Shown in pieces: positions 27,326-35,933 of a stretch of DNA of 64,000 nucleotides. The stretch is from Algoriphagus machipongonensis (GTDB taxonomy: Bacteria; Bacteroidota; Bacteroidia; Cytophagales; Cyclobacteriaceae). The stretch is taken from assembly GCF_000166275.1 (NCBI RefSeq), contig NZ_CM001023.1, positions 2,235,001 to 2,299,000 of the forward strand. The letters run 5' to 3'. Under the pieces are notes generated by a model that saw only the letters and a list, made by a program, of their open reading frames with translations, searched no databases and was not told where the DNA came from. Within the stretch, counting starts at the first letter, position 1. Each line of letters opens with the position of its first letter. The translations under genes and the position numbers were made by a program.

Positions 27326-27568
27326 CCCGGGCCAGCGCTGGGGGATTAATAATCTTATTTTTACCCAGGGTTGACCCCGATAATTATCGGGGACTAGGCC
27401 CTGCCTACCGGCAGGCAGGTATGAAGCTTTGCCCCCCTATGGGGTCTTTTAATTTCATCATTTGTCAAATCCTGAATCCTACACAAAATCCCCCTAACCC
27501 CCTTTAAAATCGACTTTCATCCAATCAAAATTCCTTCTCCAAGGGGGAGTCAGATCCGTTTCCAATAA
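27326..27568. repeat. Long repeat unit, copy C
   Basis: This is the second full copy of the unit, in the same orientation as copy B. Here CCCCGATAATTATCGGGG is a perfect 18-base palindrome, whereas copy B has CCCCAATATATATCGGGG, so the stem is better preserved in this copy. Confidence 0.85.
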
Positions 27569-27684
27569 ATTACCTCCAACTTTCCACTTCTCACCTCCAA
27601 CTCCTATCATTAGTCTCTTCAAACAGCACTACTCATTTATACATCTCAAATCAAAAACCTTTCACCCATTACCATAATCCTAGC

Positions 27685-27692
27685 TATCTTTG
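27685..27692 (+). promoter_or_regulatory. Bacteroidota-type -7 box upstream of the FAD-dependent oxidoreductase
   Basis: TATCTTTG fits TAnnTTTG and ends 27 bases before the ATG at 27720, giving a short leader. No good TTG element stands at the usual distance upstream. Confidence 0.5.
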
Positions 27693-27719
27693 TGAATATT
27701 TAAGGATAAAAACCTTACC

Positions 27720-29297
27720 ATGAAGAAAGAATTTACCCTTCAACTACGGCCTGAAGAGGCCTTTGATCCCAAAACTTTTCAAGAAACTCTTCTCAAAAAA
27801 GCAGGTCTATCCATTGACACGGAGGAAGCAATTGGTCGACAGGTTAAAAGGTCAATCGATGCCCGTGGACGTCAGGTAAAAGTGAATGTTAAAGCAGAAC
27901 TTTTTATCAAAGAGGAAGTACCACCTCTTTTGGATTACGAGTCCACATATCAAAACACCTCTAATTCGGATCCTATTATTATAGTGGGAGCAGGGCCTGC
28001 AGGTTTATTTGCTGCATTAAGGGCAATAGAACTAGGAGTGAAGCCCATAGTTCTTGAGAGGGGTAAAGATGTAAGAGCCAGACGTAGGGATTTGGCATCG
28101 ATTACCAAAGAGCATATTGTCAACCCTGAATCTAATTATTGTTTTGGAGAAGGTGGAGCTGGTACCTATTCTGATGGGAAATTATACACCCGCTCCAAAA
28201 AGAGAGGGGATATTAAAAGAATCATGGAAATCCTCGTAGCTCATGGTGCTACTGAGGAAATATTGGTGGATGCACACCCTCATATTGGCACAAACAAGTT
28301 GCCCGTTTTAGTCACTGAATTAAGAAAAACTATTCTTGATTATGGAGGAGAAATTCATTTTGATTGTAGAGTCGATGATCTAATCATAGAAGGAGATGAG
28401 ATCAAAGGAATTGTCACTCAAAATGGAGATAAGATAAAAGGACTAGGCGTTATTTTGGCCACTGGGCATTCAGCCAGAGATATCTTTGAATTGTTAAATA
28501 CACGAAAGGTTTTAATCGAACCTAAACCATTTGCACTGGGTGTCAGAATCGAACATTCTCAAAGTCTGATTGATAAAATTCAATACCATTGTAATGGGGA
28601 TAGAGGTTCCTATCTACCAGCTTCTGCCTACTCCCTAGTCACACAGACAAATTTCAAAGGGGTACAAAGAGGAGTCTTTAGCTTCTGTATGTGTCCTGGT
28701 GGATATATTGTCCCTGCAGCTACCTCTCCAGGCGAGCTCGTTGTCAATGGGATGAGCCCTAGTCGAAGGGATAGTAAGTTTGCCAACTCTGGAATCGTAG
28801 CATCTGTAGAGCTTGAAGATATTCCTGAATATCAGAAATTTGGTCCCTTGGCTGCGATGAAGTTTCAAGCGGATGTGGAAAAAAGTGCCTGGAAGGCAGG
28901 GGGGGAGACTCAAACAGCCCCCGCACAAAGAATGGTGGATTTTGTGCAAAATAGAACTAGTTCTACTCTACTGGAGACTTCTTATCAACCAGGGTTGAAT
29001 TCAGTGGATATGAGAGCGGTTCTACCTGATTTTATTTCAGCTAGACTAGCCATGGCATTCAAGTCCTTTGGACAAAAAATGAAAGGTTACTTTACCAATG
29101 AATCTCAATTGATTGGGGTAGAAAGCAGGACTTCTTCTCCCGTAAGAATTCCTAGAAATCGGGAGACTTTTGAACATTTAGAGTTGAAAAGACTTTATCC
29201 ATGTGGGGAAGGAGCTGGATATGCAGGAGGAATCGTTTCAGCGGCAATGGATGGCGAGCGCTGTGCAGAAAAGTTGATCGCTACCTATGTGAGATAG
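27720..29297 (+). CDS. FAD-dependent oxidoreductase (COG2509-like dehydrogenase)
   Basis: The protein is a flavoprotein of the uncharacterised FAD-utilising dehydrogenase group. A roughly 80-residue N-terminal domain (RPEEAFDPKTFQETLLKKAG and basic VKRSIDARGRQVKV) precedes the FAD-binding IIIVGAGPAGLFAALRA near residue 89. Further landmarks are EGGAGTYSDGKLYTR, ATGHSARD, FSFCMCPGGYIVPAA and the C-terminal CGEGAGYAGGIVSAAMDG. The 525 residues are typical. Substrate is unknown for the family; the arginine/lysine-rich N-terminus suggests nucleic acid or acidic-ligand contact, which is inference. Confidence 0.88.
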   Translation: MKKEFTLQLRPEEAFDPKTFQETLLKKAGLSIDTEEAIGRQVKRSIDARGRQVKVNVKAELFIKEEVPPLLDYESTYQNTSNSDPIIIVGAGPAGLFAALRAIELGVKPIVLERGKDVRARRRDLASITKEHIVNPESNYCFGEGGAGTYSDGKLYTRSKKRGDIKRIMEILVAHGATEEILVDAHPHIGTNKLPVLVTELRKTILDYGGEIHFDCRVDDLIIEGDEIKGIVTQNGDKIKGLGVILATGHSARDIFELLNTRKVLIEPKPFALGVRIEHSQSLIDKIQYHCNGDRGSYLPASAYSLVTQTNFKGVQRGVFSFCMCPGGYIVPAATSPGELVVNGMSPSRRDSKFANSGIVASVELEDIPEYQKFGPLAAMKFQADVEKSAWKAGGETQTAPAQRMVDFVQNRTSSTLLETSYQPGLNSVDMRAVLPDFISARLAMAFKSFGQKMKGYFTNESQLIGVESRTSSPVRIPRNRETFEHLELKRLYPCGEGAGYAGGIVSAAMDGERCAEKLIATYVR

Positions 29298-29334
29298 GGG
29301 TTTCTTTTAAGTTTCATTCCCATGTTTGCCAGTT

Positions 29335-29350
29335 AATGACAATCGTCATT
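29335..29350. promoter_or_regulatory. Small palindrome in the promoter region of the DnaQ/GIY-YIG gene
   Basis: AATGAC-AATC-GTCATT is a perfect 6-base inverted repeat about 30 bases upstream of the ATG at 29381. A near-consensus -7 element (TACTTTG, 29370-29376) lies between the palindrome and the ATG, only four bases from the start codon. The palindrome could be an operator, and the transcript could be nearly leaderless. Confidence 0.3.
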
Positions 29351-29380
29351 GCTTAATAAGACATTTGATTACTTTGCAAT

Positions 29381-30751
29381 ATGGAATTTGCCATTGTAGA
29401 TATTGAAACAACCGGAGGTGCCGCATCAACTTGTGGTATCACTGAAATTGCAATTCTTATCCATGATGGGGAGAAAGTCATAGAGGAGTTTGAATCCTTG
29501 ATCAATCCAGAGCAGGATATTCCTACCTATATCACGGGTTTAACAGGGATAGATAATTCCATGGTCTCTGACGCACCTACTTTTGAGGAGTTGTCCGATA
29601 AACTTTGGGATTTACTCCATGGTAGGGTGTTCGTAGCTCACTCAGTCAATTTTGATTATGGTTTCGTAAGAGCCTGTTTCAATGCTATTGGAAGGGAATT
29701 TAAAGTAGATAAACTATGTACCGTAAGGCTGGCAAGGAAAATTATTCCTGGTCTTAGTTCGTATAGTTTGGGGAGAATTTGTGAAACTCAAAAAATACCG
29801 ATTTTAGCACGCCATCGAGCTATGGGGGATGCTAGAGCTACTGCAATTCTTTTTGACCAAATGCTGAAAAAAGATTCCCAGACTGTTTTTCAGGCACTCA
29901 AAAAAAATAGTGGTGAGGCATTTTTACCTCCTAATTTCCCGATTACCAAGTATAGAAAAATACCAGAGGCTTGTGGGGTTTACTATATGATGAATGAAAA
30001 AGGGAATGTAGTTTATGTAGGCAAAGCGATTAACATAAAAGAGCGGTTTAAAAACCATTTTTCAGGACAGTTGCTTCCTAGTCTCAAGCAAAAACTTAAA
30101 GAGGAAGTGGTAGATTTGAAATGGGAAATCACTGGAACTGAATTTTTGGCTTTACTACTTGAGGCTCTGGAAATCAAAAGGATATGGCCTAAGTACAATA
30201 ATGCTTTAAAACTTCCCAAGACCATGTGGGGATTATTTCACTATGAGGATAATTCAGGTTTTAGTAGATTTCAAATTGCTAAAGTGACCAAGCATCTAAG
30301 ACCCTTAGAGTCATTTTTTTCATCCGATGAGGCACACGCTTTTTTAAAAGAGGCCATAGATAATTTCGATTTATGCCCTCGGCTATGTGGCATTAGAAAA
30401 GCTGCATGTAAGCCTGGAGATTATAATAGCTGTCAGGGAGAATGCTTTTCTCAATCCAAACCGAATGATTATAATTTGAGGGTGGCAGAATTGGTCGCTA
30501 GAATAAAAGAAAGCCAGAAAGAAATCTTACTGACTATTCCAGGCAAATCAGAAGAAGAATATGCCGCCTGTGTTTTTGATCGAGGAATATTAAGTAAATA
30601 TGGCTTCTATTCGGATGCAAGCCTTTCTGAAACAGAAATATTGGGAAAATTAGAACCGGTACCCTCTGTGCCTGAGACTTTTTATATACTAAAACAGTTT
30701 ATACCCACATTTAAGCCAGAACAAATCAAGGTTTTAGATTCTGTTTTGTGA
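29381..30751 (+). CDS. DnaQ-like DEDDh exonuclease fused to a GIY-YIG nuclease domain
   Basis: The N-terminal ~170 residues are a DEDDh 3'-5' exonuclease: FAIVDIETTGG (D7, E9), FVAHSVNFDYGFV near 86, and ARHRAMGDARATA near 145. A UvrC-type GIY-YIG domain follows at about 190-270 (GVYYMMNEKGNVVYVGKA, then IKERFKNHF). The remaining ~180 residues carry a cysteine cluster (CPRLCGIRKAACKPGDYNSC near 330-350) resembling the UvrC cysteine region. The architecture recalls Cho-type repair nucleases joined to a proofreading-like exonuclease. No polymerase lies nearby, so a DNA-repair role is inferred. Confidence 0.9.
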   Translation: MEFAIVDIETTGGAASTCGITEIAILIHDGEKVIEEFESLINPEQDIPTYITGLTGIDNSMVSDAPTFEELSDKLWDLLHGRVFVAHSVNFDYGFVRACFNAIGREFKVDKLCTVRLARKIIPGLSSYSLGRICETQKIPILARHRAMGDARATAILFDQMLKKDSQTVFQALKKNSGEAFLPPNFPITKYRKIPEACGVYYMMNEKGNVVYVGKAINIKERFKNHFSGQLLPSLKQKLKEEVVDLKWEITGTEFLALLLEALEIKRIWPKYNNALKLPKTMWGLFHYEDNSGFSRFQIAKVTKHLRPLESFFSSDEAHAFLKEAIDNFDLCPRLCGIRKAACKPGDYNSCQGECFSQSKPNDYNLRVAELVARIKESQKEILLTIPGKSEEEYAACVFDRGILSKYGFYSDASLSETEILGKLEPVPSVPETFYILKQFIPTFKPEQIKVLDSVL

Positions 30752-31294
30752 TTTAATCAACTTCCATTCCTGGGGAAGAATACTGTAATAAATCGTATCT
30801 CTTCTTCTTCCTTTAGTCATTAATGTGTGGCTTCTTAAAATTCCTTCTTCCACAGCCCCAAGTTTTTTTAATGCATACCTAGCTGGAAGGTTCAATACAT
30901 CAGTTTTGATTTCCACTCTTTCCAATGCTAATTTCTCAAAGCAATAGTCTAGCATCAGAAGCTTCATTTCTTTATTGATTCCAGTGCCATGGAATGCCTC
31001 TCCCAACCAGGTCCAACCTATTTCCAATCTTTTATCCTGGGAAGAGAAATTCCCGAAAGCAGTTGAACCTACTAATTCTCCACTTGTTTTTTCAACCACA
31101 GAAAATTGGAGTCTTTGGCCATCCATTGCTGGTTTAGCCCATTCCAAAAAACCACATTCAGTGCTCAAATCTTGAGTAAACCAAGTCCACATTTCTGGAT
31201 TCTTACATAGTTTTTGAAGGGAAACAAAATCCTGCTCAGATAAAGGTCTAAGCAGGATTTTTTCATTTTCTAATCGTAATGTTGATGGAATCAT
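30734..31294 (-). CDS. GNAT-family N-acetyltransferase (RimJ/RimL-like)
   Basis: This 186-residue acetyltransferase has the RimJ/RimL pattern: RLENEKILLRPLSEQDF at the N-terminus, SVVEKTSGELVGSTAFGN and IGWTWLGEAFHGTGINKEM near 90-108 as the acetyl-CoA region, and ALKKLGAVEEGILR near 150. Substrate may be a protein N-terminus or a small amine. Its 3' end overlaps the convergent DnaQ/GIY-YIG gene by 18 bases. Its ATG abuts the stop of the upstream aminotransferase, so the two are one transcript. Confidence 0.9.
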   Translation of the reverse strand: MIPSTLRLENEKILLRPLSEQDFVSLQKLCKNPEMWTWFTQDLSTECGFLEWAKPAMDGQRLQFSVVEKTSGELVGSTAFGNFSSQDKRLEIGWTWLGEAFHGTGINKEMKLLMLDYCFEKLALERVEIKTDVLNLPARYALKKLGAVEEGILRSHTLMTKGRRRDTIYYSILPQEWKLIKSQNRI

Positions 31295-32419
31295 TTAGCC
31301 AAACACTTCTTTTAAAGTTGAATTGAATAAGGAAACCTCCTCTAGGGTGCCTGTAGAAATTCTACACCAGTCGTTGAGAGGAGGGAAAGGACGTCCGATG
31401 ATAATACCCTTATTGGCGAATTCCTCATTTAGCTGGATTATGTCTCTTCCGGTATGGAAAAATAAGAAATTCGTATGTGACTCGAGGTATGGAAGCTTCA
31501 ATTCATCCAAGGTTTGAGTAATCATTTGTTTGGTATCCTTGGCTTTTGAAACTGAGAAATTGTAAAAATCTGTATCCTTCAAAGCAGCTTTTCCTGCCTC
31601 AATGGCCATAATATTTGTATTAGCAACTACACGATCTCTTAATTTATTTGCGATTTCAGGCTTAGCAATCAAATATCCCAATCGGATACCAGCCAAGCCA
31701 TATACCTTGGAAAAGGTTTTCGAAACAATCACATCTTTCCCCTCTTTTACCAATTCCAGCATGGAAGGGTAATTTGGCTCTGTGATGTAGTCATAGTAGG
31801 CTTCATCAGAAAAAACGATTGCTTTTTTGCTCACTGTTTCACAAAAGTCGCGAACACGATCGGCCGGCAATAGTTTCCCTGTGGGATTGTTAGGGTTACA
31901 TAGGAATACCAATTTCGTCTTGGATGACACTCGTTTTTCAATTTCATCCAAATCAAAATCCAAGTCCTTTGTTAAGGGGACCCAATTGATGTCTGTTCCC
32001 CAAAGTTCAGAATAGGTCATCATGGTTAGAAATGTAGGGGAGCATGAAATAATTTCTCCACCGGAGCCAAAAGTGATTCCAGTGATTTTTAATCCTTCGG
32101 TGGATCCGGCAACCAATACGATATGATCTTCTGGAACACCCTCTTTTTCGGATAGCATTTTGACCAAATCACTATTGTAACTCCATGGATACCTACAACC
32201 AAGATCAAAGTGAGATTGCATGGCATTCCTTACAGATTCTGAAGGTCCGTAAGGGTTTTCATTTGAACCTAGGCGAATAGGATTGTCCAATTTTCTAGGA
32301 TTGTACTTTCGGATTTCAGCTGCTGTAAGTGAATTTGTCAGTTCTGAGACTCCAAATAAAGCCAAACTACTCCCAAGTGAAGCTCTTTTTATCCATGATC
32401 TTCTTGATATTCCTGTCAT
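31295..32419 (-). CDS. HisC-like PLP aminotransferase with a Tat-type signal
   Basis: The body is a class I/II fold aminotransferase of the histidinol-phosphate aminotransferase type: NENPYG at residues 53-58, CNPNNPTG at 174-181, SDEAYYD near 204 and the PLP lysine K238 in TFSKVYGLAGIRLGY. The first ~34 residues are a twin-arginine signal: SRRSWIK at 5-11, a hydrophobic stretch LGSSLALFGV, then SLTAAE. It is therefore predicted to be exported folded with its cofactor. This makes a histidine-biosynthesis role unlikely, and no other his gene is nearby. A paralogue with the same organisation lies at 42192-43367. Confidence 0.88.
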   Translation of the reverse strand: MTGISRRSWIKRASLGSSLALFGVSELTNSLTAAEIRKYNPRKLDNPIRLGSNENPYGPSESVRNAMQSHFDLGCRYPWSYNSDLVKMLSEKEGVPEDHIVLVAGSTEGLKITGITFGSGGEIISCSPTFLTMMTYSELWGTDINWVPLTKDLDFDLDEIEKRVSSKTKLVFLCNPNNPTGKLLPADRVRDFCETVSKKAIVFSDEAYYDYITEPNYPSMLELVKEGKDVIVSKTFSKVYGLAGIRLGYLIAKPEIANKLRDRVVANTNIMAIEAGKAALKDTDFYNFSVSKAKDTKQMITQTLDELKLPYLESHTNFLFFHTGRDIIQLNEEFANKGIIIGRPFPPLNDWCRISTGTLEEVSLFNSTLKEVFG

Positions 32420-32613
32420 TTTATTTTGGGTTTATTTATTAATATTCCAAGTAGAGCAATAATCCTTTAGAAAAAATACATTTTCTGTCCTACTTTATTA
32501 AAATTAGCTTTTTTGCCGAAATAATCAATAAAAAGAAATAATCTCTCTTATATGAGGATTCTAACAGAATTATTTTTTAAATTATAGTGAAGCACAATTT
32601 ACCCTAAACCCAA

Positions 32614-33411
32614 ATGACTATGAAAAAGATTGTTCTATTTTTAATTTTTGGATTATTGATGGCTGGAGGAATTCGTGCCCAGCAAACTCAATATTTGGTA
32701 TTTGATTTCATCAAAGTAGAAGATGATCAGATCTTTGATTACATCGAGTTTAAAGACCTTATGGAAAAGGTTTATAGACAAGCATTGACAGATGGAAAAA
32801 TTCAAGGATGGGATTTTTGGTCCCTTCAATCTGGAGCTGATCAGGAAGCATTCCAGTACATCATGATTACCTATTACAATGATCCTGTAAATATGATGAA
32901 TGGTCTTGATGAATCGGCCATGATGGATTACACAAAAATAGCCTATCCACACCTGAATGATGCTCAAGTAGCGAACTTGTTTCAAAATGCTTTAGACATC
33001 AAGGATACACCTATGAGGCTTTATATGAAGGAAATTGTCGGTACAAGTGATGATTTTCAAATGAAACCTGGTGTTCTTGCCTCCTTTGATCTAATGAAAG
33101 CTAGAGAGGGGATGTTTGAAGCCTATGAGCAAGCCGAAATGGAAGTCTTTAGGCCTATCCATCAAAATAAGATTGAACAAGGTATGATGGGACACTGGAG
33201 CTTTTTGAGGACTGCACTTCCTCTTGGCTCTCAGGCAAAATCCACTCATTTAACCATGAATATGTATAAGGATTATATGCAGTTTTTCAATTCTCAGGAA
33301 TATGAGGATATGAATCAGTCTGTAGCACAACAAAAGGCAGTAAATGAAGGTTTAAACTCTAGAGACCAAAAATGGGTTTACCTTGCTACATTAGAAAATG
33401 TAGTTCGATAG
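32614..33411 (+). CDS. Secreted or periplasmic protein of unknown function
   Basis: I do not recognise a domain. A clear signal peptide is present (MKKIVLFLIFGLLMAGGIRAQ), with ATG 32614 or 32620 as start. The mature part of about 240 residues is acidic and rich in Met, Gln and aromatic residues, with no long repeats. Two half-segments that each start with an extended strand (QYLVFDFIKVEDDQIFDYIE and KPGVLASFDLMKAREGMFEA) hint at a duplicated small alpha/beta domain. It is a single-gene unit closed by a terminator. Confidence 0.65.
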   Translation: MTMKKIVLFLIFGLLMAGGIRAQQTQYLVFDFIKVEDDQIFDYIEFKDLMEKVYRQALTDGKIQGWDFWSLQSGADQEAFQYIMITYYNDPVNMMNGLDESAMMDYTKIAYPHLNDAQVANLFQNALDIKDTPMRLYMKEIVGTSDDFQMKPGVLASFDLMKAREGMFEAYEQAEMEVFRPIHQNKIEQGMMGHWSFLRTALPLGSQAKSTHLTMNMYKDYMQFFNSQEYEDMNQSVAQQKAVNEGLNSRDQKWVYLATLENVVR

Positions 33412-33433
33412 TCCGGTTTGACTATTTAATTGG

Positions 33434-33459
33434 AAGAGGCTTCTTAGCCTCTTTTTTTA
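33434..33459 (+). terminator. Terminator after the 32614 gene, overlapping the MFS gene's stop
   Basis: AAGAGGC (33434-33440) pairs with GCCTCTT (33447-33453) around TTCTTA and runs into a T-run. The end of the T-run forms part of the - strand stop codon of the MFS gene at 33457. Confidence 0.85.
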
Positions 33460-34638
33460 TGTCAATAGGTTAGGCTTTTGGAAAAGTTTAAATAAAAATA
33501 AGCCGATTAAAGGCCCTATTCCCAATAAAGCGAGCATTTGATTCACCGGAATCCAGTTTAGCAAGTATTGACCAACTTGTATACTTACAATGCTTAAAGC
33601 AAACCCCAAGCAATTTACTAATGTCAAGGCAGTGCCTTTGTATTTTGCAGGAACTGAATGAGAAACCAAAGTCGAAAACTGGGGGGAATCTGCAGTTACT
33701 AGAATTCCCCAGGCCAGCAGAAAAATAATCCAGAAAAAGGATGGGAAGGAAGGAACAAAGAAAGCTAGAAGACAACAGACACATGAACCGAGTAAAGCAA
33801 AAAGGGCAATATTTTTACTGCCAAATTTCGTAGATAAAATACCCCCGAAAACACATGAGACTCCACCGATCGCAATGATCAGAAAGGATAAAAAAGAAAC
33901 TTGATTTTGGGGAAACTCCTCTCCATATAAAAAGCTGATAAATATCGGTACGAATGCCCAAAAGGTATATAGCTCCCACATATGGCCGAAATAGCCGGAT
34001 GCAGCACTTTTAAGTGAAGTAATTCTACTCAGTTTAGGGATTAAGCTAATTTCAAATTTTTGGTTTTTCTTTCTAAAGGGGCCGTCGGAAACAAATAGAT
34101 AAATCAATAGCCCACCAATAATCGCTAAAACCGAAGTGCATATAAAAATAATCTTCCAAGATAGCTGAAGGTCTAAACCTTGGATTAAATGGGGGAATGC
34201 AGTCCCTAGCACTAAAGCTCCAACCAAATAGCCTAGAGCAGTTCCCAAGCCCTTTTCGAAGTAATCGGCTGCAATTTTCATCCCAACTGGATAAATTCCA
34301 GCCAAAAAGACTCCGACAAAAAACCTGCAAACGAGTATGAATTCAATCTTCAGCGGAAGAAATATGATCATCAAATTACTTGCAGAAGCTAGGATAGCAC
34401 TAGTCAAAAATACTTTGATGGGGGAAAATCTATCTGGAATTGAAAAAAGAGCATAGAAAAAAGTGCCTGAAATAAAACCAAACTGTACAGCAGATGTAAT
34501 AGGGGCCAATAAAGAATTGTCCTCTAAAAGCTGACTTAATTCTGGTACTACGGCATTTCCTGCAAACCAAAGAGAAGTGCCAAGAAATTGAGCTAGAACG
34601 ATCAATGTCAAGGCACTTCGGTTGGAGGTTACTTTCAT
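33457..34638 (-). CDS. Major facilitator superfamily transporter
   Basis: This 393-residue protein has about 12 hydrophobic segments and an MFS-type loop between helices 2 and 3 (IPDRFSPIKVFL), followed by RFFVGVFLAGIYPVGMKIAADYF in the first half. Its ATG overlaps the stop of the upstream aldo-keto reductase as ATGA, so the two are translationally coupled. Substrate is unknown; coupling to a reductase suggests handling of a sugar or carbonyl metabolite, which is inference. Confidence 0.87.
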   Translation of the reverse strand: MKVTSNRSALTLIVLAQFLGTSLWFAGNAVVPELSQLLEDNSLLAPITSAVQFGFISGTFFYALFSIPDRFSPIKVFLTSAILASASNLMIIFLPLKIEFILVCRFFVGVFLAGIYPVGMKIAADYFEKGLGTALGYLVGALVLGTAFPHLIQGLDLQLSWKIIFICTSVLAIIGGLLIYLFVSDGPFRKKNQKFEISLIPKLSRITSLKSAASGYFGHMWELYTFWAFVPIFISFLYGEEFPQNQVSFLSFLIIAIGGVSCVFGGILSTKFGSKNIALFALLGSCVCCLLAFFVPSFPSFFWIIFLLAWGILVTADSPQFSTLVSHSVPAKYKGTALTLVNCLGFALSIVSIQVGQYLLNWIPVNQMLALLGIGPLIGLFLFKLFQKPNLLT

Positions 34639-35657
34639 GAAGCTCCGATAAGGGATTTTATCTGAGTGATTTCTGCAGGGCCAAATGTTGAATTGGCAAT
34701 AGCTTTAACATTATCATCAAGTTGTTCTGGCTTTGACACACCCACCAAAACTGATGTGATTCTAGGGTCTTTTAGCAGCCATGCTATCGCCATTTGTGCC
34801 AAAGTTTGATCCCTAGTTTGGGCAATGTCATTCAACTTACTGACCATTTTTATTTTCTCTTCAGAGATTTGGTCTGGCTTCAAGTACCTCCCGTCTTTTG
34901 CTGCCCGAGAATTTTCTGGAATACCTTTCAAATACTTATTGGTCAATAAACCTTGTTCTAAAGGTGAAAAAGCAATGCTTCCAATTCCTTTGTCACCCAA
35001 AACATCCATTAGACCATTTTCAACCCAACGATCCATCATACTATACCGAGGTTGATGGATCAATAGGGGCGTTCCCATTTTCTCAAGAATTTCATAGGCT
35101 TTAACCGTGTCTTCTGCACTGTATTGAGAAATCCCAACATATAAAGCCTTTCCTTGTCTTACAATTTGGTCCAAAGCACCCATGGTTTCTTCTAAAGGCG
35201 TTTCAGGATCAGGTCTGTGATGATAAAAGATGTCTACATAATCAAGTCCCATCCTTTTTAGACTTTGGTCTAAACTAGCGATCAAATATTTTTTTGAACC
35301 AAAATTCCCATAAGGTCCTGGCCACATATCCCAACCCGCTTTGCTGGAAATTAGTAACTCATCCCGGTAAGTAAGAAAGTCTTTTTGAAAAATTCTTCCG
35401 AAATTTTCCTCAGCAGCTCCGTATGGAGGGCCATAATTATTTGCAAGATCAAAGTGGGTGATCCCCAAGTCGAAAGCTCTTCTTAAAATTTTTCTTCCTA
35501 AAGTAAAGTCTGAATTATGACCGAAATTATGCCATAAGCCAAGGCTGATTTCAGGTAATTTTAATCCACTATTTCCGCACTTTCTGTATTTCATCTGATC
35601 ATATCTCTTCGGATCAGCGTGATAAGTAGGAAGTGGATTGTGGTCATTAATTTGCAT
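34635..35657 (-). CDS. Aldo/keto reductase (YghZ-like)
   Basis: The enzyme is an NADPH-dependent carbonyl reductase with TIM-barrel fold. The catalytic tetrad pieces are visible: FDLANNYGPPYG (Asp and Tyr) near residue 73, LISSKAGW (Lys) and YHHRPDPETPLEE (His). The N-terminus MKYRKCGNSGLKLPEISLGLWHNFG matches the L-glyceraldehyde 3-phosphate reductase/Kv-beta-like group. The 340 residues are typical. It is the first gene of a two-gene unit with the MFS transporter. Confidence 0.92.
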   Translation of the reverse strand: MQINDHNPLPTYHADPKRYDQMKYRKCGNSGLKLPEISLGLWHNFGHNSDFTLGRKILRRAFDLGITHFDLANNYGPPYGAAEENFGRIFQKDFLTYRDELLISSKAGWDMWPGPYGNFGSKKYLIASLDQSLKRMGLDYVDIFYHHRPDPETPLEETMGALDQIVRQGKALYVGISQYSAEDTVKAYEILEKMGTPLLIHQPRYSMMDRWVENGLMDVLGDKGIGSIAFSPLEQGLLTNKYLKGIPENSRAAKDGRYLKPDQISEEKIKMVSKLNDIAQTRDQTLAQMAIAWLLKDPRITSVLVGVSKPEQLDDNVKAIANSTFGPAEITQIKSLIGAS

Positions 35658-35933
35658 AGAATCTGGATTATTGGGTGTATGTAAAGTAAATAGTTACCAA
35701 AATAGTTGAATCAGTCCTAAAACTAGCAAGTTCAAGAGGCTTTTCCTGAATTTAAAACACCAATCTTTCTAATAAAAACCTAGGGCTTCTGAAATGGTCT
35801 TCATTTCTGGGTTAGCAGGAACAAATTAAACTTGCCCCATGAAAGTCTTTCAGTTCAAGTCAATGCCTAATCTGAAAAACCACTTTATTTAGTCAGTTAG
35901 AATTTCAAAAACTATTTGGATTTAAATCCAAAA

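Larger units (their letters stand above)
26173..27719. repeat. 1.5-kb gene-free tract of imperfect long repeats and palindromes
   Basis: No credible gene is present. Two copies of a roughly 242-base unit (26886-27127 and 27326-27568) match closely end to end. A shorter third relative begins at 26507 (TTGCTGGCGAAATG, then GGGCCAGCGCTGGGG and CCCCTATGGGGTC). Each full copy carries hairpins: CCCCGATAATTATCGGGG (27375-27392), CTGCCTACCGGCAG (27401-27414), and a CCCCCTAACCCCC / AAGGGGGAG pairing. GTCCTGCTTCT-CC-AGAAGCAGGAC (27213-27236) is a separate perfect palindrome with relatives near 26380 and 26460. The tract is GC-richer than its surroundings. Confidence 0.85.

Noticed and set aside
26173..27719. 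Possible CRISPR array
   Set aside because: Repeats are few, long, imperfect and unevenly spaced, without uniform spacers, and no cas gene is nearby.
28635..28949. 104-codon - strand frame inside the FAD oxidoreductase
   Set aside because: Cys/His-rich appearance arises from the opposite strand of Gly-rich coding sequence; no start context or homologue pattern.
31295..32419. Histidine biosynthesis assignment (hisC) for the Tat-signal aminotransferase
   Set aside because: The export signal and the absence of other his genes argue against it, so no gene symbol is given.
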